DNA from: Streptomyces cyaneogriseus subsp. noncyanogenus
GTDB taxonomy: Bacteria; Actinomycetota; Actinomycetes; Streptomycetales; Streptomycetaceae
Assembly (NCBI RefSeq): GCF_000931445.1
Contig: NZ_CP010849.1
Span: 2,728,001 to 2,792,000, forward strand
Direction of reading: 5' to 3'
DNA: 64,000 nucleotides
Positions 19,201 through 30,664 of the stretch are shown here, one piece after another. The notes beneath the pieces are model-generated. The model was given only the letters and a program-made list of their open reading frames with translations, searched no databases and was not told the origin of the DNA. Position 1 is the first letter of the stretch, and each line of letters begins with the position of its first letter. The position numbers and the translations under genes are program-made.

Positions 19201-20750
19201 CCCCGGCGGCGGCGACGGCCACCCCGGCGGCGACGGCGGCGCGAGCCGCCCTCCTCGGCGCCCTCGGCGTCCTCGTCCTCGGACTCCTCCGGCTCCTCGG
19301 GCTCGTGCTCCTCCGGCGCCTCGGCCTCGGGGGTCTCGGAGACCTCGGGCTCCTCGTCGGCCACGGGCTCCGGGCGCTCGTCGGCGGCCGCGCCCCGGCG
19401 CCGGCGGCGCCGGCGCGAACCGGTGGCCTGCTCCTGCGGGAACTCCTCGGCCGCCTCGGCCGCCTCCGGCTCCTCGGTCTCCTCGACGCGCCCGGCTCCG
19501 GCGGCCACGGCGGCCGCCTCGGCGGCGGCCCGCTCCGGGGTCTGGAACTTCGGCTCGGCGAACACCGGCGGCTGGAACACGGCGACGGCGGGGCGCGCCG
19601 GGCGGCGCGGCGCGTCGGCCTCCGAGGCGGAGGCCCCGGCGGGCCGGGCGGGCTCGGCGAAGCCGGTGGCCGCCTTGCGGACGGTCCGGCGCCGGGCGCG
19701 ACGCGGAGCGGGCTCCTCGGCCGGCGCGGCGGCGGCCGCGTGGTCGGCCTGGTCGGCCTGATCGGCCTGATCGGCCTGATCGGTCTTGGCGGGCTGCTCG
19801 GGAGCCTCGGCGGCCGGGGCCTCGGGGGCCTCGGGGGCCTCGGTCACGGCGGTGTCCTTGCGGCGGCGGCGGGTCCGGGCCGGTGCGGCAGCCTCCGCCT
19901 GCACAGGGGCCTGCGCGGGGGTCTCGTCCTGCGCGGGGGCCTCCGCCTCCACAGGGGTCTGCGCGGGGGCCTCGGCGGACGCGGCCGTCTCGGGCGTCCC
20001 GGCGGGCGCGGACACCCGGCGCGTGGCGCGGCGACGGGTCCGGCGCGGGGCGGCGGCCTCCTCGCCGGCGCTCTCGGCGGCCGGCGTCCCGGGGGTGTCA
20101 GCGGTGTCCGGGGTCTCGTCGGCGGGCACCGGCTCCACGGCCGGGGCGGCCTCGGCGGACGGTGCGGCCTCGGCGGACGGTGCGGCCTCGGCGGCCTCCG
20201 CGGACGGGGCCGGCTGCCCGGTCGCGGCGGGCGAGGTCACCGTGCGCGTGGCACGGCGCCGGGTGCGGCGCGGAGCGGCACTCTCGGCCGCCTCGGGCGC
20301 CTGGACCGTTTCGGTGGTTCCGGGGGCCTCGGTGACGGCGGCAGGTGCGGCCTCGGCGGCGGGGGCCGCGGGGAGGACGGTCTCGGCCGTCTCCGCCGAT
20401 GCGGAGGCCCCGGCGGGCGCGGAGGCACGCCGTACGACACGGCGGCGCCGCCGTCCCGCGGGCGCGGGCTCTTCGGCGGCGGGGGCCGCGGCCTCCTGGG
20501 CCACGGCTTCCTGCGCCGCGGTCTCCTCTTCGTCGCCGACGGCGTCGGCGTCCGCGGTGACCTGGGCCTGGGCGAGCTCGTCGCTCCCGGCGGCCGGTAT
20601 GGCCGGCGTCACCGTCTCCACCGGCGTGCCGGAGGAGGCGACCGGCGGACCCGCCGGCCGGGAAGCGGCCCTGCGCCGACGACGCGGCGGCAGGTTGTCG
20701 CTCGGAGTGTTCGGTTCGGAACCCTGAGTGGGCTCGGTCGGTTCGAGCAT
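16269..20750 (-). CDS. rne: Ribonuclease E/G with long disordered N- and C-terminal arms
   Basis: This is a 1493-residue endoribonuclease for mRNA decay and rRNA/tRNA processing. The core spans about 640-1085: an S1 domain ([21 protein letters not shown]), catalytic aspartates in VIDVNTGK near 957 and IDFIDM near 998, and the zinc-link CVHCNGRG near 1062. Both arms are Ala/Glu/Pro rich and carry about eight copies of an Arg motif like [16 protein letters not shown]. In Streptomyces RNase E such arms are the scaffold for partners such as PNPase. The last ~90 residues are a Lys/Ala histone-H1-like tail (AKKTAAKKT repeats). The ATG has GGGAG 10 nt upstream. It is longer than the ~1340 residues I recall for S. 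coelicolor, by repeat growth. Confidence 0.95.
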   Translation of the reverse strand: MLEPTEPTQGSEPNTPSDNLPPRRRRRAASRPAGPPVASSGTPVETVTPAIPAAGSDELAQAQVTADADAVGDEEETAAQEAVAQEAAAPAAEEPAPAGRRRRRVVRRASAPAGASASAETAETVLPAAPAAEAAPAAVTEAPGTTETVQAPEAAESAAPRRTRRRATRTVTSPAATGQPAPSAEAAEAAPSAEAAPSAEAAPAVEPVPADETPDTADTPGTPAAESAGEEAAAPRRTRRRATRRVSAPAGTPETAASAEAPAQTPVEAEAPAQDETPAQAPVQAEAAAPARTRRRRKDTAVTEAPEAPEAPAAEAPEQPAKTDQADQADQADQADHAAAAAPAEEPAPRRARRRTVRKAATGFAEPARPAGASASEADAPRRPARPAVAVFQPPVFAEPKFQTPERAAAEAAAVAAGAGRVEETEEPEAAEAAEEFPQEQATGSRRRRRRRGAAADERPEPVADEEPEVSETPEAEAPEEHEPEEPEESEDEDAEGAEEGGSRRRRRRGGRRRRRGESGEGADAESEELAAEQAAQDAEDTAEQVEEDSEEGADEDGADEHAFAGNGTSSSRRRRRRRRRAGDSSVEAEPSADDPERTVVKVREPRKAAEREPSDEVQSIKGSTRLEAKKQRRREGREQGRRRVPIITEAEFLARREAVERVMVVRQHGDRTQIGVLEDGVLVEHYVNKEQSTSYVGNVYLGKVQNVLPSMEAAFIDIGKGRNAVLYAGEVNFEALGMAGGPRRIESALKSGQSVLVQVTKDPIGHKGARLTSQVSLPGRYLVYVPEGSMTGISRKLPDTERARLKTILKKIVPEDAGVIVRTAAEGASEDELRRDVERLQAQWEEIQKKAKNGNAPTLLYGEPDMTVRVVRDIFNEDFSKVIVSGDDAWQTIHGYVSHVAPDLAERLQRWTSEVDVFATYRIDEQLAKALDRKVWLPSGGSLVIDRTEAMVVIDVNTGKFTGQGGNLEETVTRNNLEAAEEIVRQLRLRDLGGIIVIDFIDMVLESNRDLVLRRLLECLGRDRTKHQVAEVTSLGLVQMTRKRVGQGLLESFSETCVHCNGRGVIVHLDQPSAAAPGGGKRRKRARAGAAEQPHEHEAVAAETAEQEAEAESEAEVAAEAAEPAALPAPDFAPDEELYSSIAEAEAAAGRGRTRRRTSRRASAPAGAPRGEAAPAGKGRAEKPRKAAAEQPQDEKAAVAEQGVGAEVPTAQDVTAEQEAARPVRQEPAAEALAEPAAVEDAVVAAPAPEAPAAEAAATGEEAAPKGRTRRRATRRVSAPAGSPAGAEAAVVTVPESAPAAPEAAPQAEEAAPAAPAEQPETAAEPAAPARPRRRAVRKAAAPTAPAEAAVVVLPAATEPAAAPEAPAQEAPVEEAPVEEAAAPEAPAAGPAAEGPEAAEAAEEAVAAKKTARKTAKKATAKKAATKKTAATKKTAATKAATAKKTAAKKTTAKKAAAKKTATKTAAKKTAAKKTAAAEQTAPSVSASTDEV
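19741..19785. repeat. In-frame 9-bp tandem repeat in rne
   Basis: Five copies of T(G/A)(G/A)TCGGCC-type units encode repeated Asp-Gln-Ala triplets in the N-terminal arm of RNase E. Length variation would preserve the reading frame. Confidence 0.8.
20146..20194. repeat. In-frame 18-bp tandem repeat in rne
   Basis: GCGGCCTCGGCGGACGGT occurs twice perfectly, followed by a partial third copy. It encodes a repeated PSAEAA unit in the disordered N-terminal arm. Confidence 0.8.
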
Positions 20751-21024
20751 GCGGGCGTATCTCCCGTCAGGCTCCCGGGCGCCGCGCCTGGTCCGGCGTC
20801 GATCACGTCGATCACCGTTGACGTCCGCGGCTCGCGCGGTGCGCGGATGCCGCCGTCCGGGGCGCGGGCGCCGCTCGGAAGCTCTCTGTGTCCTGTCTCG
20901 CCGGTTCCGTACCCCTTTTTGTGCACGGCCTGGCGAAAGTCTTCTGGTCGGTGCGCTGCCCGACCCAGGTGGCTCCCGAGTTCGAGGGCGGCGCTTCGAC
21001 GTACGTCCCTGCGCGGGACCTTCC

Positions 21025-21801
21025 TTACGCCGGCGCCTTCGCGGCGGCAGTCGCGTCGGCCGTCTGGGGCTCGTTCGCTGCTGCCTCGCGGTCGGGCGCG
21101 AGCGGGTCGGTCACCGTGCCGGTCTCTTCATCGAACAGCCCCTGCGCCAGCCTGGTCACCGCTGCGGGGACCGGCGGCGCCAGGTCGGCCACGGCGCGGA
21201 GACCGGACAGGACGTCGTCGGGTCGTACGGCAGGCGTCACGTGCCGAACAACCAGCCGCAGTATCGCACAGGGCCGGTCGCTCGGCCTATCAGCCGGCGA
21301 ACCGTGCGTCTCCACGCTCTCCAGGCTCGCGACGGCCGGGCGGGCGTCGAAGGTGCGGACCCCGTTCTTGGTGAGGCGCTGCACCTCGACGGTCCCGGCC
21401 GCGTTGAACGCCTCCACGGCGCGCGCGGCCTCCGCGGGCTCTACACCGTCCAGCCGCAGCTCCCACACGGAGGCCGTCAGCCGGTCGGCGAGCCCGGAGG
21501 TCCGGGCCTCGACCGCCTCGACGACATCGAGCCCGGCGGGCAGCGACTCGTCGAGGAGGGCTCTGAGCTGCTCGGGGTCGCGCGGCTCGGTGAGCGCGAT
21601 CTCCAGGTACTCCGCCTCGCTGCCCGTGCCGGTGGGTGCGGCATTGGCGTACGACACCTTCGGGTGCGGCGTGAACCCCGCCGAGTACGCCATCGGCACC
21701 TCGGCACGGCGCAGCGCACGCTCGAAGGCACGCTGGAAGTCACGGTGGCTGGTGAACCGGAGGCGGCCGCGTTTGGTGTACCGCAGACGGATGCGCTGCA
21801 C
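21025..21801 (-). CDS. TIGR03936/DUF2344 radical-SAM-associated protein
   Basis: This 258-residue protein has the family motifs [43 protein letters not shown] and EYLEIAL. In many bacteria this domain is fused to, or adjacent to, the TIGR03960 B12-binding radical-SAM protein, which is encoded nearby on the same strand. Their substrate is not established. The listed GTG (VQRIRLRY) has no ribosome site. The frame stays open upstream to a CTG at 21843 (LGKRQPEGPPP) with GAAGGA 10 nt before it, directly after the stop of the previous gene, so the true start may be that CTG. The C-terminal 40 residues are Ala-rich and disordered. Confidence 0.85.
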   Translation of the reverse strand: MQRIRLRYTKRGRLRFTSHRDFQRAFERALRRAEVPMAYSAGFTPHPKVSYANAAPTGTGSEAEYLEIALTEPRDPEQLRALLDESLPAGLDVVEAVEARTSGLADRLTASVWELRLDGVEPAEAARAVEAFNAAGTVEVQRLTKNGVRTFDARPAVASLESVETHGSPADRPSDRPCAILRLVVRHVTPAVRPDDVLSGLRAVADLAPPVPAAVTRLAQGLFDEETGTVTDPLAPDREAAANEPQTADATAAAKAPA

Positions 21802-21849
21802 CGCGGGTACCGGCGGCGGGCCTTCGGGCTGTCGCTTGCCCAGTGTCGT

Positions 21850-22980
21850 TCAGTCCTTCGTGAGAGCGGTCGTACTGCTACCAAGAGTACGTCCCTCGGT
21901 GCCCGAAGGTTCCCGCCGGTCCACGTCCCGGGCCGGCACCCGCTCCCCGAACAGCATCCGCCGCACATCGGCGCGCGCCTGCCGCGCCGCCGCCCGGGCG
22001 GAGCCGAGCGCCTGCCGCACGGCCCGGCCGGCCCCGCGGGCCGCCTCGGCGGCGGGCCTGAGCACCGTGTCCCGCACGGCGTGCCCGACGGGCGTCAGCA
22101 CCGTGCGGTACACCCACCGCACCGGCTCCACGAGGACCAGCCGCAGAAGCCTGCCCAGGGCCCGGCCGACGGCGAGCGAGATGTGCCCCGCCACCCGCCA
22201 GGCGTGCCCGAGCGCCGCCCACACCTCCGCCCCGACGACGGCGAGCACCCTCCCGACGGGCGCCAGCACCCACCGCCACAGGGCGAGGACGGGCAGCACG
22301 AACAGCACCCGGCCGGTCCAGTACAGCGCGGTGCCGACACCGGTCACGGCCATCCGCGCACACCACGCCAGACCCCTGCCGCACCAGGCGAGAGCGTGCC
22401 CGAGGGGCGTCAGCACCCACCGGTACAGCCACAGCGCGGGGACCGCTACGAGGTACCGCGCGAGCACACCCAGCACGTGGTACACGGCGCCCACGACGAG
22501 AACGATCCCCGCGCCCACGCCCCGCAGCACCCACACCACCGCGTGCCCGACCGGAGTGAGGACCCGCCTGTACACCCACCCGAACCCGTGCCCGACCGGC
22601 GTCAGCACCCACCGGTACAGCCATCCCGCCGGGACCACGACACAGACCTTCCCCAGCCAGGCCAGCCCCTTCCCCACGGGCACAGCGACGTACCGCCACA
22701 GCCCCACGAAGGGCCACACGAAGACCGCGCGCCCCAGCCAGAGCAGGGCCCGCCCGGCCGGCCGCAGCACCGTGCCGTTCAGGAACCGCGCCCCGACGAC
22801 CAGCGCGTCCCACACCATCCGCACCGGCACGACCAGCACCAGCGTCACGATCCGCACCGGAATCCGGATAGCGACGACGAGACACCCCTCGCCCTGCGCC
22901 GGCCGCCCCTCACCGCGCACCGGACGCGCGGGCACATCGGCCGGCGCGGGGCTCTCCGAGGCCTGTTTCTGCGGTTCCAT
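21850..22980 (-). CDS. Repeat-rich hydrophobic membrane-associated protein of unknown function
   Basis: This 376-residue protein begins with about 36 polar residues, continues with roughly 270 residues of hydrophobic, Trp/Tyr/Val-rich sequence and ends in an Arg-rich tail. The hydrophobic part holds about eight copies of a motif near WLYRWVLTPVGHA, at 68, 94, 120, 135, 184, 234, 289 and 303. Each copy puts an aromatic-Arg pair before VLTPVGH. Short hydrophobic spans separated by Arg suggest re-entrant or amphipathic membrane segments rather than ordinary transmembrane helices. I know no family. It separates the two radical-SAM-system genes, so co-function with them is possible. Start: ATG; no convincing ribosome site. 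Confidence 0.75.
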   Translation of the reverse strand: MEPQKQASESPAPADVPARPVRGEGRPAQGEGCLVVAIRIPVRIVTLVLVVPVRMVWDALVVGARFLNGTVLRPAGRALLWLGRAVFVWPFVGLWRYVAVPVGKGLAWLGKVCVVVPAGWLYRWVLTPVGHGFGWVYRRVLTPVGHAVVWVLRGVGAGIVLVVGAVYHVLGVLARYLVAVPALWLYRWVLTPLGHALAWCGRGLAWCARMAVTGVGTALYWTGRVLFVLPVLALWRWVLAPVGRVLAVVGAEVWAALGHAWRVAGHISLAVGRALGRLLRLVLVEPVRWVYRTVLTPVGHAVRDTVLRPAAEAARGAGRAVRQALGSARAAARQARADVRRMLFGERVPARDVDRREPSGTEGRTLGSSTTALTKD

Positions 22981-23121
22981 ACCGGTGTAGACGCACCCGC
23001 GCCCCGTCCGGATGCACCCCGTACGACAGCCGCTCCCGGCCGCCCGGCGGCCCCCGCCCCCTCACACACACGTACGCCCCGCCCGGGCGAAACCCGGACG
23101 GGGCGTACGACGCGCCCGGCC

Positions 23122-25074
<1,953 letters not shown>

Positions 25075-25265
25075 CTCGCGGAACCTTCGTGTGCTGGCTG
25101 GGGGTACCCCCGGCCGGAGGCTGGGGGCGGGTGACCATCAAGCGTAACGCGCCCGCGGAGCTCCCCCGACCGCGCCCGTCGGGCGGCGGCCGGGCGGGCC
25201 GGGGCGCCGCGCGCGCCCCGCCGGACCCGCGCGGCGGCCCGCGGGCACCCGCCCGGGCCCGGCGC

Positions 25266-26465
25266 TCACGCCGACATGGGCCGCTGCACGGTGATCGACT
25301 GCAACAGCCCGACCGCTATCCACACGGCGAACATCGACGACCCGCCGTAGGAGACGAACGGCAGCGGCAGGCCGGTGACCGGCATGATGCCCAGCGTCAT
25401 GCCGATGTTCTCGAACGCCTGGAAGGCGAACCAGGCGACGATCCCGGCGGCGACGATCGTGCCGTACAGGTCGCTGGTCTCGCGGGCGATGCGGCAGGCG
25501 CGCCACAGCACCACGCCCAGCAGCAGGATGATGAACCCGGCGCCGAGGAAGCCGAGCTCCTCGCCGGCCACCGTGAAGACGAAGTCGGTCTGCTGCTCGG
25601 GCACGAACTGGCCGGTCGTCTGCGAGCCGTGGAAGAGCCCGGAGCCCGTGAGGCCGCCGGACCCGATCGCGATCCGCGCCTGGTTGGTGTTGTAGCCGAC
25701 GCCCGCCGGGTCGAGCTCCGGGTTGGCGAACGCCGCGAAGCGGTTGATCTGGTACTCGTCGAGGATCCCGAGCTGCCACACCGCGATGGCGCCGACCGCG
25801 CCGGCGCCGAGCAGTCCGAAGACCCACCGGTTGGAGGCGCCGGAGGCGAGCAGCACGCCGAGCACGATGACGACCATCACCATGACCGAGCCGAGGTCGG
25901 GCATGAGCATCACGATCAGCATGGGCACGGTGGCCAGCGCGAGTGCCTGGATCACCGTCCGGTGGTCGGGGTACGGCTTGTCCCCGGCGTCGACCCGTGC
26001 CGCCAGCAGCATGGCCATGCCCAGGATGATCGTGATCTTGACGAACTCCGACGGCTGTACGGAGAAGCCGCCGCCGAGCTGGATCCACGAGTGGGCGCCG
26101 TTGACCGTCGAGCCGAGCGGGGTGAGCACGAGCAGGATCAGGAAGACGGACGCCCCGTACAGCAGCGGCACCGCCGTCCGCAGCGTCCGGTGCCCCAGCC
26201 AGACCGTGGCGATCATCAGGGCGATGCCGATGCCGGTGTTGAGCAGGTGGCGGACGAGGAAGAAGTAGGGGTCGCCCTGGTTGAGCTCGGTGCGGTTGCG
26301 GGTGGCCGAGTAGACCAGTACCGCGCCGATCAGGGAGAGCGCCGTCGCGGACAGCAGTATCGGCCAGTCGAGCCGGCGCGCGACCGAGTCGCGGGCGAAG
26401 ACCCGTGTCCACCCGGCGCGCTCGGGCCCGTACCCGGAGACCTGGAAGCCGTTCGCCCCGGTCAT
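25266..26465 (-). CDS. sfr: RodA/FtsW/SpoVE family SEDS protein (Sfr)
   Basis: This 399-residue polytopic membrane protein of the SEDS family polymerises peptidoglycan glycan strands with a class B PBP partner. Its conserved loops are visible: GAHSWIQLGGGFSVQPSEFVKI, MLMPDLGSVMV, GSGLFHGSQTTGQFVPEQQTDFVFTVAGEELGFLG and GLPLPFVSYGGSSM. About ten hydrophobic segments are present. The ATG overlaps the pbp2 stop (ATGA) and has GGAGGAGG 5 nt upstream, so the two are translationally coupled. In S. coelicolor the homologue acts with the Mre proteins in spore-wall synthesis. Confidence 0.95.
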   Translation of the reverse strand: MTGANGFQVSGYGPERAGWTRVFARDSVARRLDWPILLSATALSLIGAVLVYSATRNRTELNQGDPYFFLVRHLLNTGIGIALMIATVWLGHRTLRTAVPLLYGASVFLILLVLTPLGSTVNGAHSWIQLGGGFSVQPSEFVKITIILGMAMLLAARVDAGDKPYPDHRTVIQALALATVPMLIVMLMPDLGSVMVMVVIVLGVLLASGASNRWVFGLLGAGAVGAIAVWQLGILDEYQINRFAAFANPELDPAGVGYNTNQARIAIGSGGLTGSGLFHGSQTTGQFVPEQQTDFVFTVAGEELGFLGAGFIILLLGVVLWRACRIARETSDLYGTIVAAGIVAWFAFQAFENIGMTLGIMPVTGLPLPFVSYGGSSMFAVWIAVGLLQSITVQRPMSA

Positions 26466-28768
26466 GCGCACCTCCTCCGGCTCCGGGTCCCCGCCCGGGC
26501 CGCCGTGCCCGGGCCCGTGGTGCCCCCGCGGCCTCCGCCGCGCCGGCGCCGCCGCGTCTGCCGGTTCTCCGCCGCCGGGGTGGCCACGGTCGCCGCGTCG
26601 TCCTGCGGCTGCCCGGTGCCGGCCGGGGCGTCCTCGTCCTGCTCGGTGGCCCGGTCCCGCTGCACGGGGTCCTCGGCGATCTTCGGCGCGGTGATGGTCC
26701 CGTCCGGCTTGATCTTGGGCAGGCTCTTGGCCGGCTCGGGCAGCAGCGCCTTCTTCGGGTCGATGGAGCCGTCCTCCTGGACGCCGTACAGCGCGTCGTA
26801 GATCTTGCGGACGGCCGGCCCGGAGGCCCCGGAGCCGGTACCGCCCTGGGAGATCGTCATGACGATCGCGTAGTCGTCGGTGTAGGTGGCGAACCACGAG
26901 GTGGTCTGCTTGCCGTAGACCTCGGCGGTACCGGTCTTGGCGTGCATCGGGATCTCGTCCTGCGGCCAGCCCCCGAAGCGCCAGGCGGCCGTGCCGCGGG
27001 TGGCGACGCCGGCGAGGGCGGCGTCCATCTTGTCGCGCGTGGCGTCGCTTATGGGCAGCCTGCCGTGCGACTCGGGCTCGATCTCGCTGACCTTCTTGCC
27101 GTCGGGGCTGACGATGGCCTTGCCGATGCTCGGGGTGTAGAGGGTGCCCCCGTTGGAGATGGCCGCGTAGATGGTGGCCATCTGAATCGGCGTCACGAGC
27201 GTGTCGCCCTGGCCGATGGAGTAGTTGATCTCGTCACCGGCGCGCATCTTGTTGCCCTCGACGCAGTTCTCGTACGCGATCTTCTCCACGTACGAGCCGT
27301 CCTTCTTGCCCGTCTTGCACCAGGCGTCCTTGTTGGCCTCCCAGTACTGCTGCTTCCACTCCCGGTCCGGGACCCGGCCGGAGACCTCGTTGGGCAGGTC
27401 GATGCCGGTCTCCTTGCCGAGGCCGAACTGGTGTGCGGCCTTGAAGAAGTGGTCCTTCGGCCGGCCCTTGGGGTTGATGCCGCCGTCCTTCTTCCACTCC
27501 TGGTGGGCCAGCCGGTAGTAGACGGTGTCGCAGGAGACCTCCAGGGCCCGGCCGAGGTCGATCGCGCCGTAGTTGGCCGACTCGAAGTTCTTGAAGACCT
27601 GGCCGCCGACGCTGTACGCGCTGGAGCACTGGTAGCTGCCGTCGAAGTCGTAGCCCGCCTCGACGGCCGCGGCGGTGGAGACCACCTTGAAGATGGAGCC
27701 GGGGGCCGCCTGACCCTGTATGGCGCGGTTGAGCAGCGGGTAGTTGGAGTTCTTCCCGGTGAGCTTCTGGTAGTCGGCGGAGGAGATGCCGCCGACCCAG
27801 GCGTTGGGGTCGTAGGTCGGGTTGGAGGCCATGGCGACGACGCGTCCGGTCCTGGCCTCCATGACCACGACCGCGCCGGAGTCGGCCTTGTAGGTGGTGC
27901 CGGTGTTGCGGTCGTACTCCTTGCGGGCCGCCTTCATCGCCTCGTTCAGCTCGTACTCGGCGATCCGCTGCACCCGGGCGTCGATGCTGGTGACGAGGTT
28001 GGACCCGGGCTGGGCCGCGTCGGACTCCGCCTTGCCGATGACCCGGCCGAGGTTGTCGACCTCGTAGCGGGTGACACCGGCCTTGCCGCGGAGCTGCTTG
28101 TCGTACTGGCGTTCCAGCCCGGAGCGGCCGACCTGGTCGGAGCGGAGATACGGCGACTCGCTGTCCTGGGCCTGCTTGATCTCCTCGTCCGTCACGGGCG
28201 AGAGGTAGCCCAGCACCTGGGCGGTGTTGGCCTCGCCGGGGCTGGGGTAGCGGCGCATGGCCTGCGGTTCGGCGGTGATGCCGGGGAAGTCCTCGGCGCG
28301 CTCGCGGATCTGGAGGGCCTGCTTGGGCGTGGCCTCGTCGGTGATGGGGATGGGCTGGTACGGCGAGCCGTTCCAGCACGGCTGCGGCGTCTCGGCGTCG
28401 CACAGCCGGACCTTCTCCATGACCTCCTGGGGCCGCATCCCGAGGACGCCGGCCAGCTTGGTGAGGACCGCCTTGCCGTCGTCCTCCATCTTCATCAGGT
28501 CGGTGCGGGAGGCGGAGACGACGAGCCGGGTCTCGTTGTCGGCCAGCGGCACGCCGCGCGCGTCCAGGATGGAGCCGCGTACGGCGGGCTGGACGACCTG
28601 CTGGACGTGGTTGCCGGAGGCCTTCTCGGCGTACTCGTCGCCCTCGCGGATCTGGAGGTACCACAGCCGGCCCCCGAGGGTGCCGAGGAGGGAGAGGACG
28701 AGGACCTGGATGACGACGAGCCGGATCTGGACCCGTGGACTGCGCCCGGTCTCGGGAATGTTGGTCAC
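26462..28768 (-). CDS. mrdA: Penicillin-binding protein 2 (class B, elongasome/spore wall)
   Basis: This 768-residue bitopic protein has one N-terminal membrane anchor (LVVIQVLVLSLLGTLGGRLWYL), a PBP dimer domain and a transpeptidase domain. The catalytic motifs are SIFK near 358, SCD in place of SxN, and KTGT. It cross-links peptidoglycan with its SEDS partner, whose gene overlaps it by 4 bp. After the catalytic domain, about 90 residues form a polar disordered tail ending in an Arg/Gly-rich stretch ([11 protein letters not shown]), longer than classical PBP2. The start is GTG with GAGAGGGGG upstream. The gene belongs to the mre cluster. Confidence 0.95.
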   Translation of the reverse strand: MTNIPETGRSPRVQIRLVVIQVLVLSLLGTLGGRLWYLQIREGDEYAEKASGNHVQQVVQPAVRGSILDARGVPLADNETRLVVSASRTDLMKMEDDGKAVLTKLAGVLGMRPQEVMEKVRLCDAETPQPCWNGSPYQPIPITDEATPKQALQIRERAEDFPGITAEPQAMRRYPSPGEANTAQVLGYLSPVTDEEIKQAQDSESPYLRSDQVGRSGLERQYDKQLRGKAGVTRYEVDNLGRVIGKAESDAAQPGSNLVTSIDARVQRIAEYELNEAMKAARKEYDRNTGTTYKADSGAVVVMEARTGRVVAMASNPTYDPNAWVGGISSADYQKLTGKNSNYPLLNRAIQGQAAPGSIFKVVSTAAAVEAGYDFDGSYQCSSAYSVGGQVFKNFESANYGAIDLGRALEVSCDTVYYRLAHQEWKKDGGINPKGRPKDHFFKAAHQFGLGKETGIDLPNEVSGRVPDREWKQQYWEANKDAWCKTGKKDGSYVEKIAYENCVEGNKMRAGDEINYSIGQGDTLVTPIQMATIYAAISNGGTLYTPSIGKAIVSPDGKKVSEIEPESHGRLPISDATRDKMDAALAGVATRGTAAWRFGGWPQDEIPMHAKTGTAEVYGKQTTSWFATYTDDYAIVMTISQGGTGSGASGPAVRKIYDALYGVQEDGSIDPKKALLPEPAKSLPKIKPDGTITAPKIAEDPVQRDRATEQDEDAPAGTGQPQDDAATVATPAAENRQTRRRRRGGGRGGTTGPGTAARAGTRSRRRCA

Positions 28769-28859
28769 TGCGGCTGCGTCCCCCTCTCGGTGTGTGTACG
28801 TGTCCTGCCCGGCCGCTTCGCACCCCGCCCGTCCGGCGGGCCGGCCACCGTCACCGTGG

Positions 28860-29537
28860 TCACAGCCGCTTGACCCCCTTGATGCGCCCGGCGCGGGCCA
28901 CCCGGGCCCGGGCCGCCTTCACCCGCAGTCCGTTGCGCTGGCCGCCGATGCGCAGCCCGGTGCCGCCGGCCACCCAGCCGGATGAGATGTCGGTGGTCTG
29001 GGCGGTGGAACCGGTCTCGGCGAGCGGGTCGTTCTCGGCGCGCCGGGCCAGGGCCATGATCCCGGGGACGACGAAGGGGGCGAGCAGCAGGTCGTACAGG
29101 GCGGCCGTGAACAGCAGGCCGGGCAGGCCGACGTGGCGGGCGGCGGTGTCGCCGACGAGGGCGCCGACGCCCGCGTACAGCAGGGTGGAGGCGACGGCGG
29201 CGGCGACCACCACGGCCATGGGGCCGACGGCGGACTTCAGCCGGCCGTTCTCCGGCTTGACGAGCCCGGCGAGGTAGCCGACGACGCACAGCACCAGGGC
29301 GTAGCGGCCGGCGGCGTGGTCGGCGGGCGGGGCCAGGTCGGCGAGGAGTCCGGCGCCGAAGCCGACGAGAGCGCCGCCGACGTGGCCGTAGACCAGGGCG
29401 AGGCCGAGGACGGTGAGCAGCAGCAGGTCGGGGACGGCGCCGGGCAGGTGCAGCCGGGCCAGGACGCTGACCTGGATCACCAGGGCGACGACGACCAGGG
29501 AGACGGACAGCAGGATCCGGTTGACGCGCATGGGCAT
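28860..29537 (-). CDS. mreD: Rod shape-determining protein MreD
   Basis: This 225-residue membrane protein has about five hydrophobic segments in its first 170 residues (LSVSLVVVALVIQVSVLARL, LLLLTVLGLALVYGHVGGALVGF) and then a basic cytosolic tail unusual in length for MreD. AGGAG lies just before two ATGs two codons apart; the second has the better 9-nt spacing. It starts 6 bp after the mreC stop, so the two are co-transcribed. MreD links MreC and MreB to the wall-synthesis enzymes. Confidence 0.92.
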   Translation of the reverse strand: MPMRVNRILLSVSLVVVALVIQVSVLARLHLPGAVPDLLLLTVLGLALVYGHVGGALVGFGAGLLADLAPPADHAAGRYALVLCVVGYLAGLVKPENGRLKSAVGPMAVVVAAAVASTLLYAGVGALVGDTAARHVGLPGLLFTAALYDLLLAPFVVPGIMALARRAENDPLAETGSTAQTTDISSGWVAGGTGLRIGGQRNGLRVKAARARVARAGRIKGVKRL

Positions 29538-29543
29538 TCGCTC

Positions 29544-30500
29544 CTACTGCTCGGGCTGCTCGGACTGGTACCGGCCGTCGGCGGGCGCCTCGGCGGACGG
29601 GGTCACGGTCACCGTCACGGTCGGCGTGGGGACCGGGCGGGGCTCGGCCGGGAGCACCGTGTCGCGGGGGTCCTTGCGGGGGGCCTGGACGACGACGCCC
29701 ACGATGTCGAGCTTGGTGAAGCCGACGTACGGCGTGACGTACAGGGTGCGGGTCAGGCCCCCGCCGGAGGGGTCGACGCGGGAGACCACGCCGACCGGGA
29801 CGCCGGGCACGAACGGCTTGTCGGCCTGGGAGCCGAAGGTGACGAGGCGGTCGCCCTTCTTCACCTCGGCCTTGCCGTTGAGGAGCTCGACGCGCAGCGG
29901 CCGGTCGCCCTGACCGGAGGCGAAGCCGAGCTCGTCGCTGCCCTCCAGACGGGTGCCGACGGTGAAGTCGGGGTCGTTGGCGAGCAGCACGGTGGCGGTC
30001 TCCGGGCCGACGGTCGTCACGCGCCCCACCAGGCCGTCGCCGTTGAGGACGGTCATGTCCCGCTTGATGCCGTCGTTGGCGCCGACGTCGATGGTGATGG
30101 TCCAGGAGAAGCCCTGGGCCGCTCCTATGGCGATGACCTGTGCGCCCTTGATGCCGTACTGGCCCTTGCCGGCGGTCTTGAGCATGCTGTCGAGCTGCTT
30201 GAGGCGGCTGCGGCTGCGGTCGTCGCTGCCCAGCTTCGCCTTCAGGGCCGCGTTCTCCTTCTCCAGCTCGGCGAGCCGGTCGTGGCGCCGGCCGGAGTCG
30301 CGGATGGCGGCGACCGCGTTGCCGACCGGGTCGACCGCGGCCGACACCCCGTTCTCGATCGGGCCGAAGACGGTGGCCGCGGCATGCCGGGCACCGTCGA
30401 CCGGTGAGTCCTCCCCGCCGCGGATGTCCACCGTGATCAGCGCGAACGCGATGGCGATCAGCAGCACCAGGAGCAGCCGGCTCTCTTTCGTGTCCCTCAC
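29544..30500 (-). CDS. mreC: Rod shape-determining protein MreC
   Basis: This 318-residue bitopic protein has one N-terminal membrane helix (LLLVLLIAIAFALITV), a coiled coil around residues 70-100 (RLAELEKENAALKAKL) and the double beta-barrel MreC core (VIAIGAAQGFSWTITIDVGANDGIKRDM, VLLANDPDFTVG, GFTKLDIVGVVV). A Pro/Thr-rich extracellular tail ends it. MreC binds class B PBPs outside the membrane. The start is GTG with only a weak AAGG ribosome site about 14 nt upstream, suggesting low translation or coupling. It follows mreB after a 212-bp gap that holds a hairpin. Confidence 0.94.
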   Translation of the reverse strand: MRDTKESRLLLVLLIAIAFALITVDIRGGEDSPVDGARHAAATVFGPIENGVSAAVDPVGNAVAAIRDSGRRHDRLAELEKENAALKAKLGSDDRSRSRLKQLDSMLKTAGKGQYGIKGAQVIAIGAAQGFSWTITIDVGANDGIKRDMTVLNGDGLVGRVTTVGPETATVLLANDPDFTVGTRLEGSDELGFASGQGDRPLRVELLNGKAEVKKGDRLVTFGSQADKPFVPGVPVGVVSRVDPSGGGLTRTLYVTPYVGFTKLDIVGVVVQAPRKDPRDTVLPAEPRPVPTPTVTVTVTPSAEAPADGRYQSEQPEQ

Positions 30501-30664
30501 GTGCGGCGGCCGTGCCTTCCTCGTCGGAATTCGGGAATGGATGGCGAATTCGCTGGTATCGGCGATATGGGGATGGAGTGATGCCGAAACCGCCGCGCCC
30601 CCCGGTGCGACCCGGGCGGTCAGGCGGTCTCGTGTTTTCCGTCTCTTGTCTCTATATCAACGAT

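Noticed and set aside
19741..19785. CRISPR-like array
   Set aside because: The repeats are 9-bp, contiguous and inside the rne reading frame; there are no spacers.
15432..21374. A 1980-codon open frame on the plus strand opposite the cytidylyltransferase and rne
   Set aside because: It is a GC-driven antisense frame of repetitive Gly/Leu/Arg composition; the opposite frame encodes RNase E with catalytic motifs.
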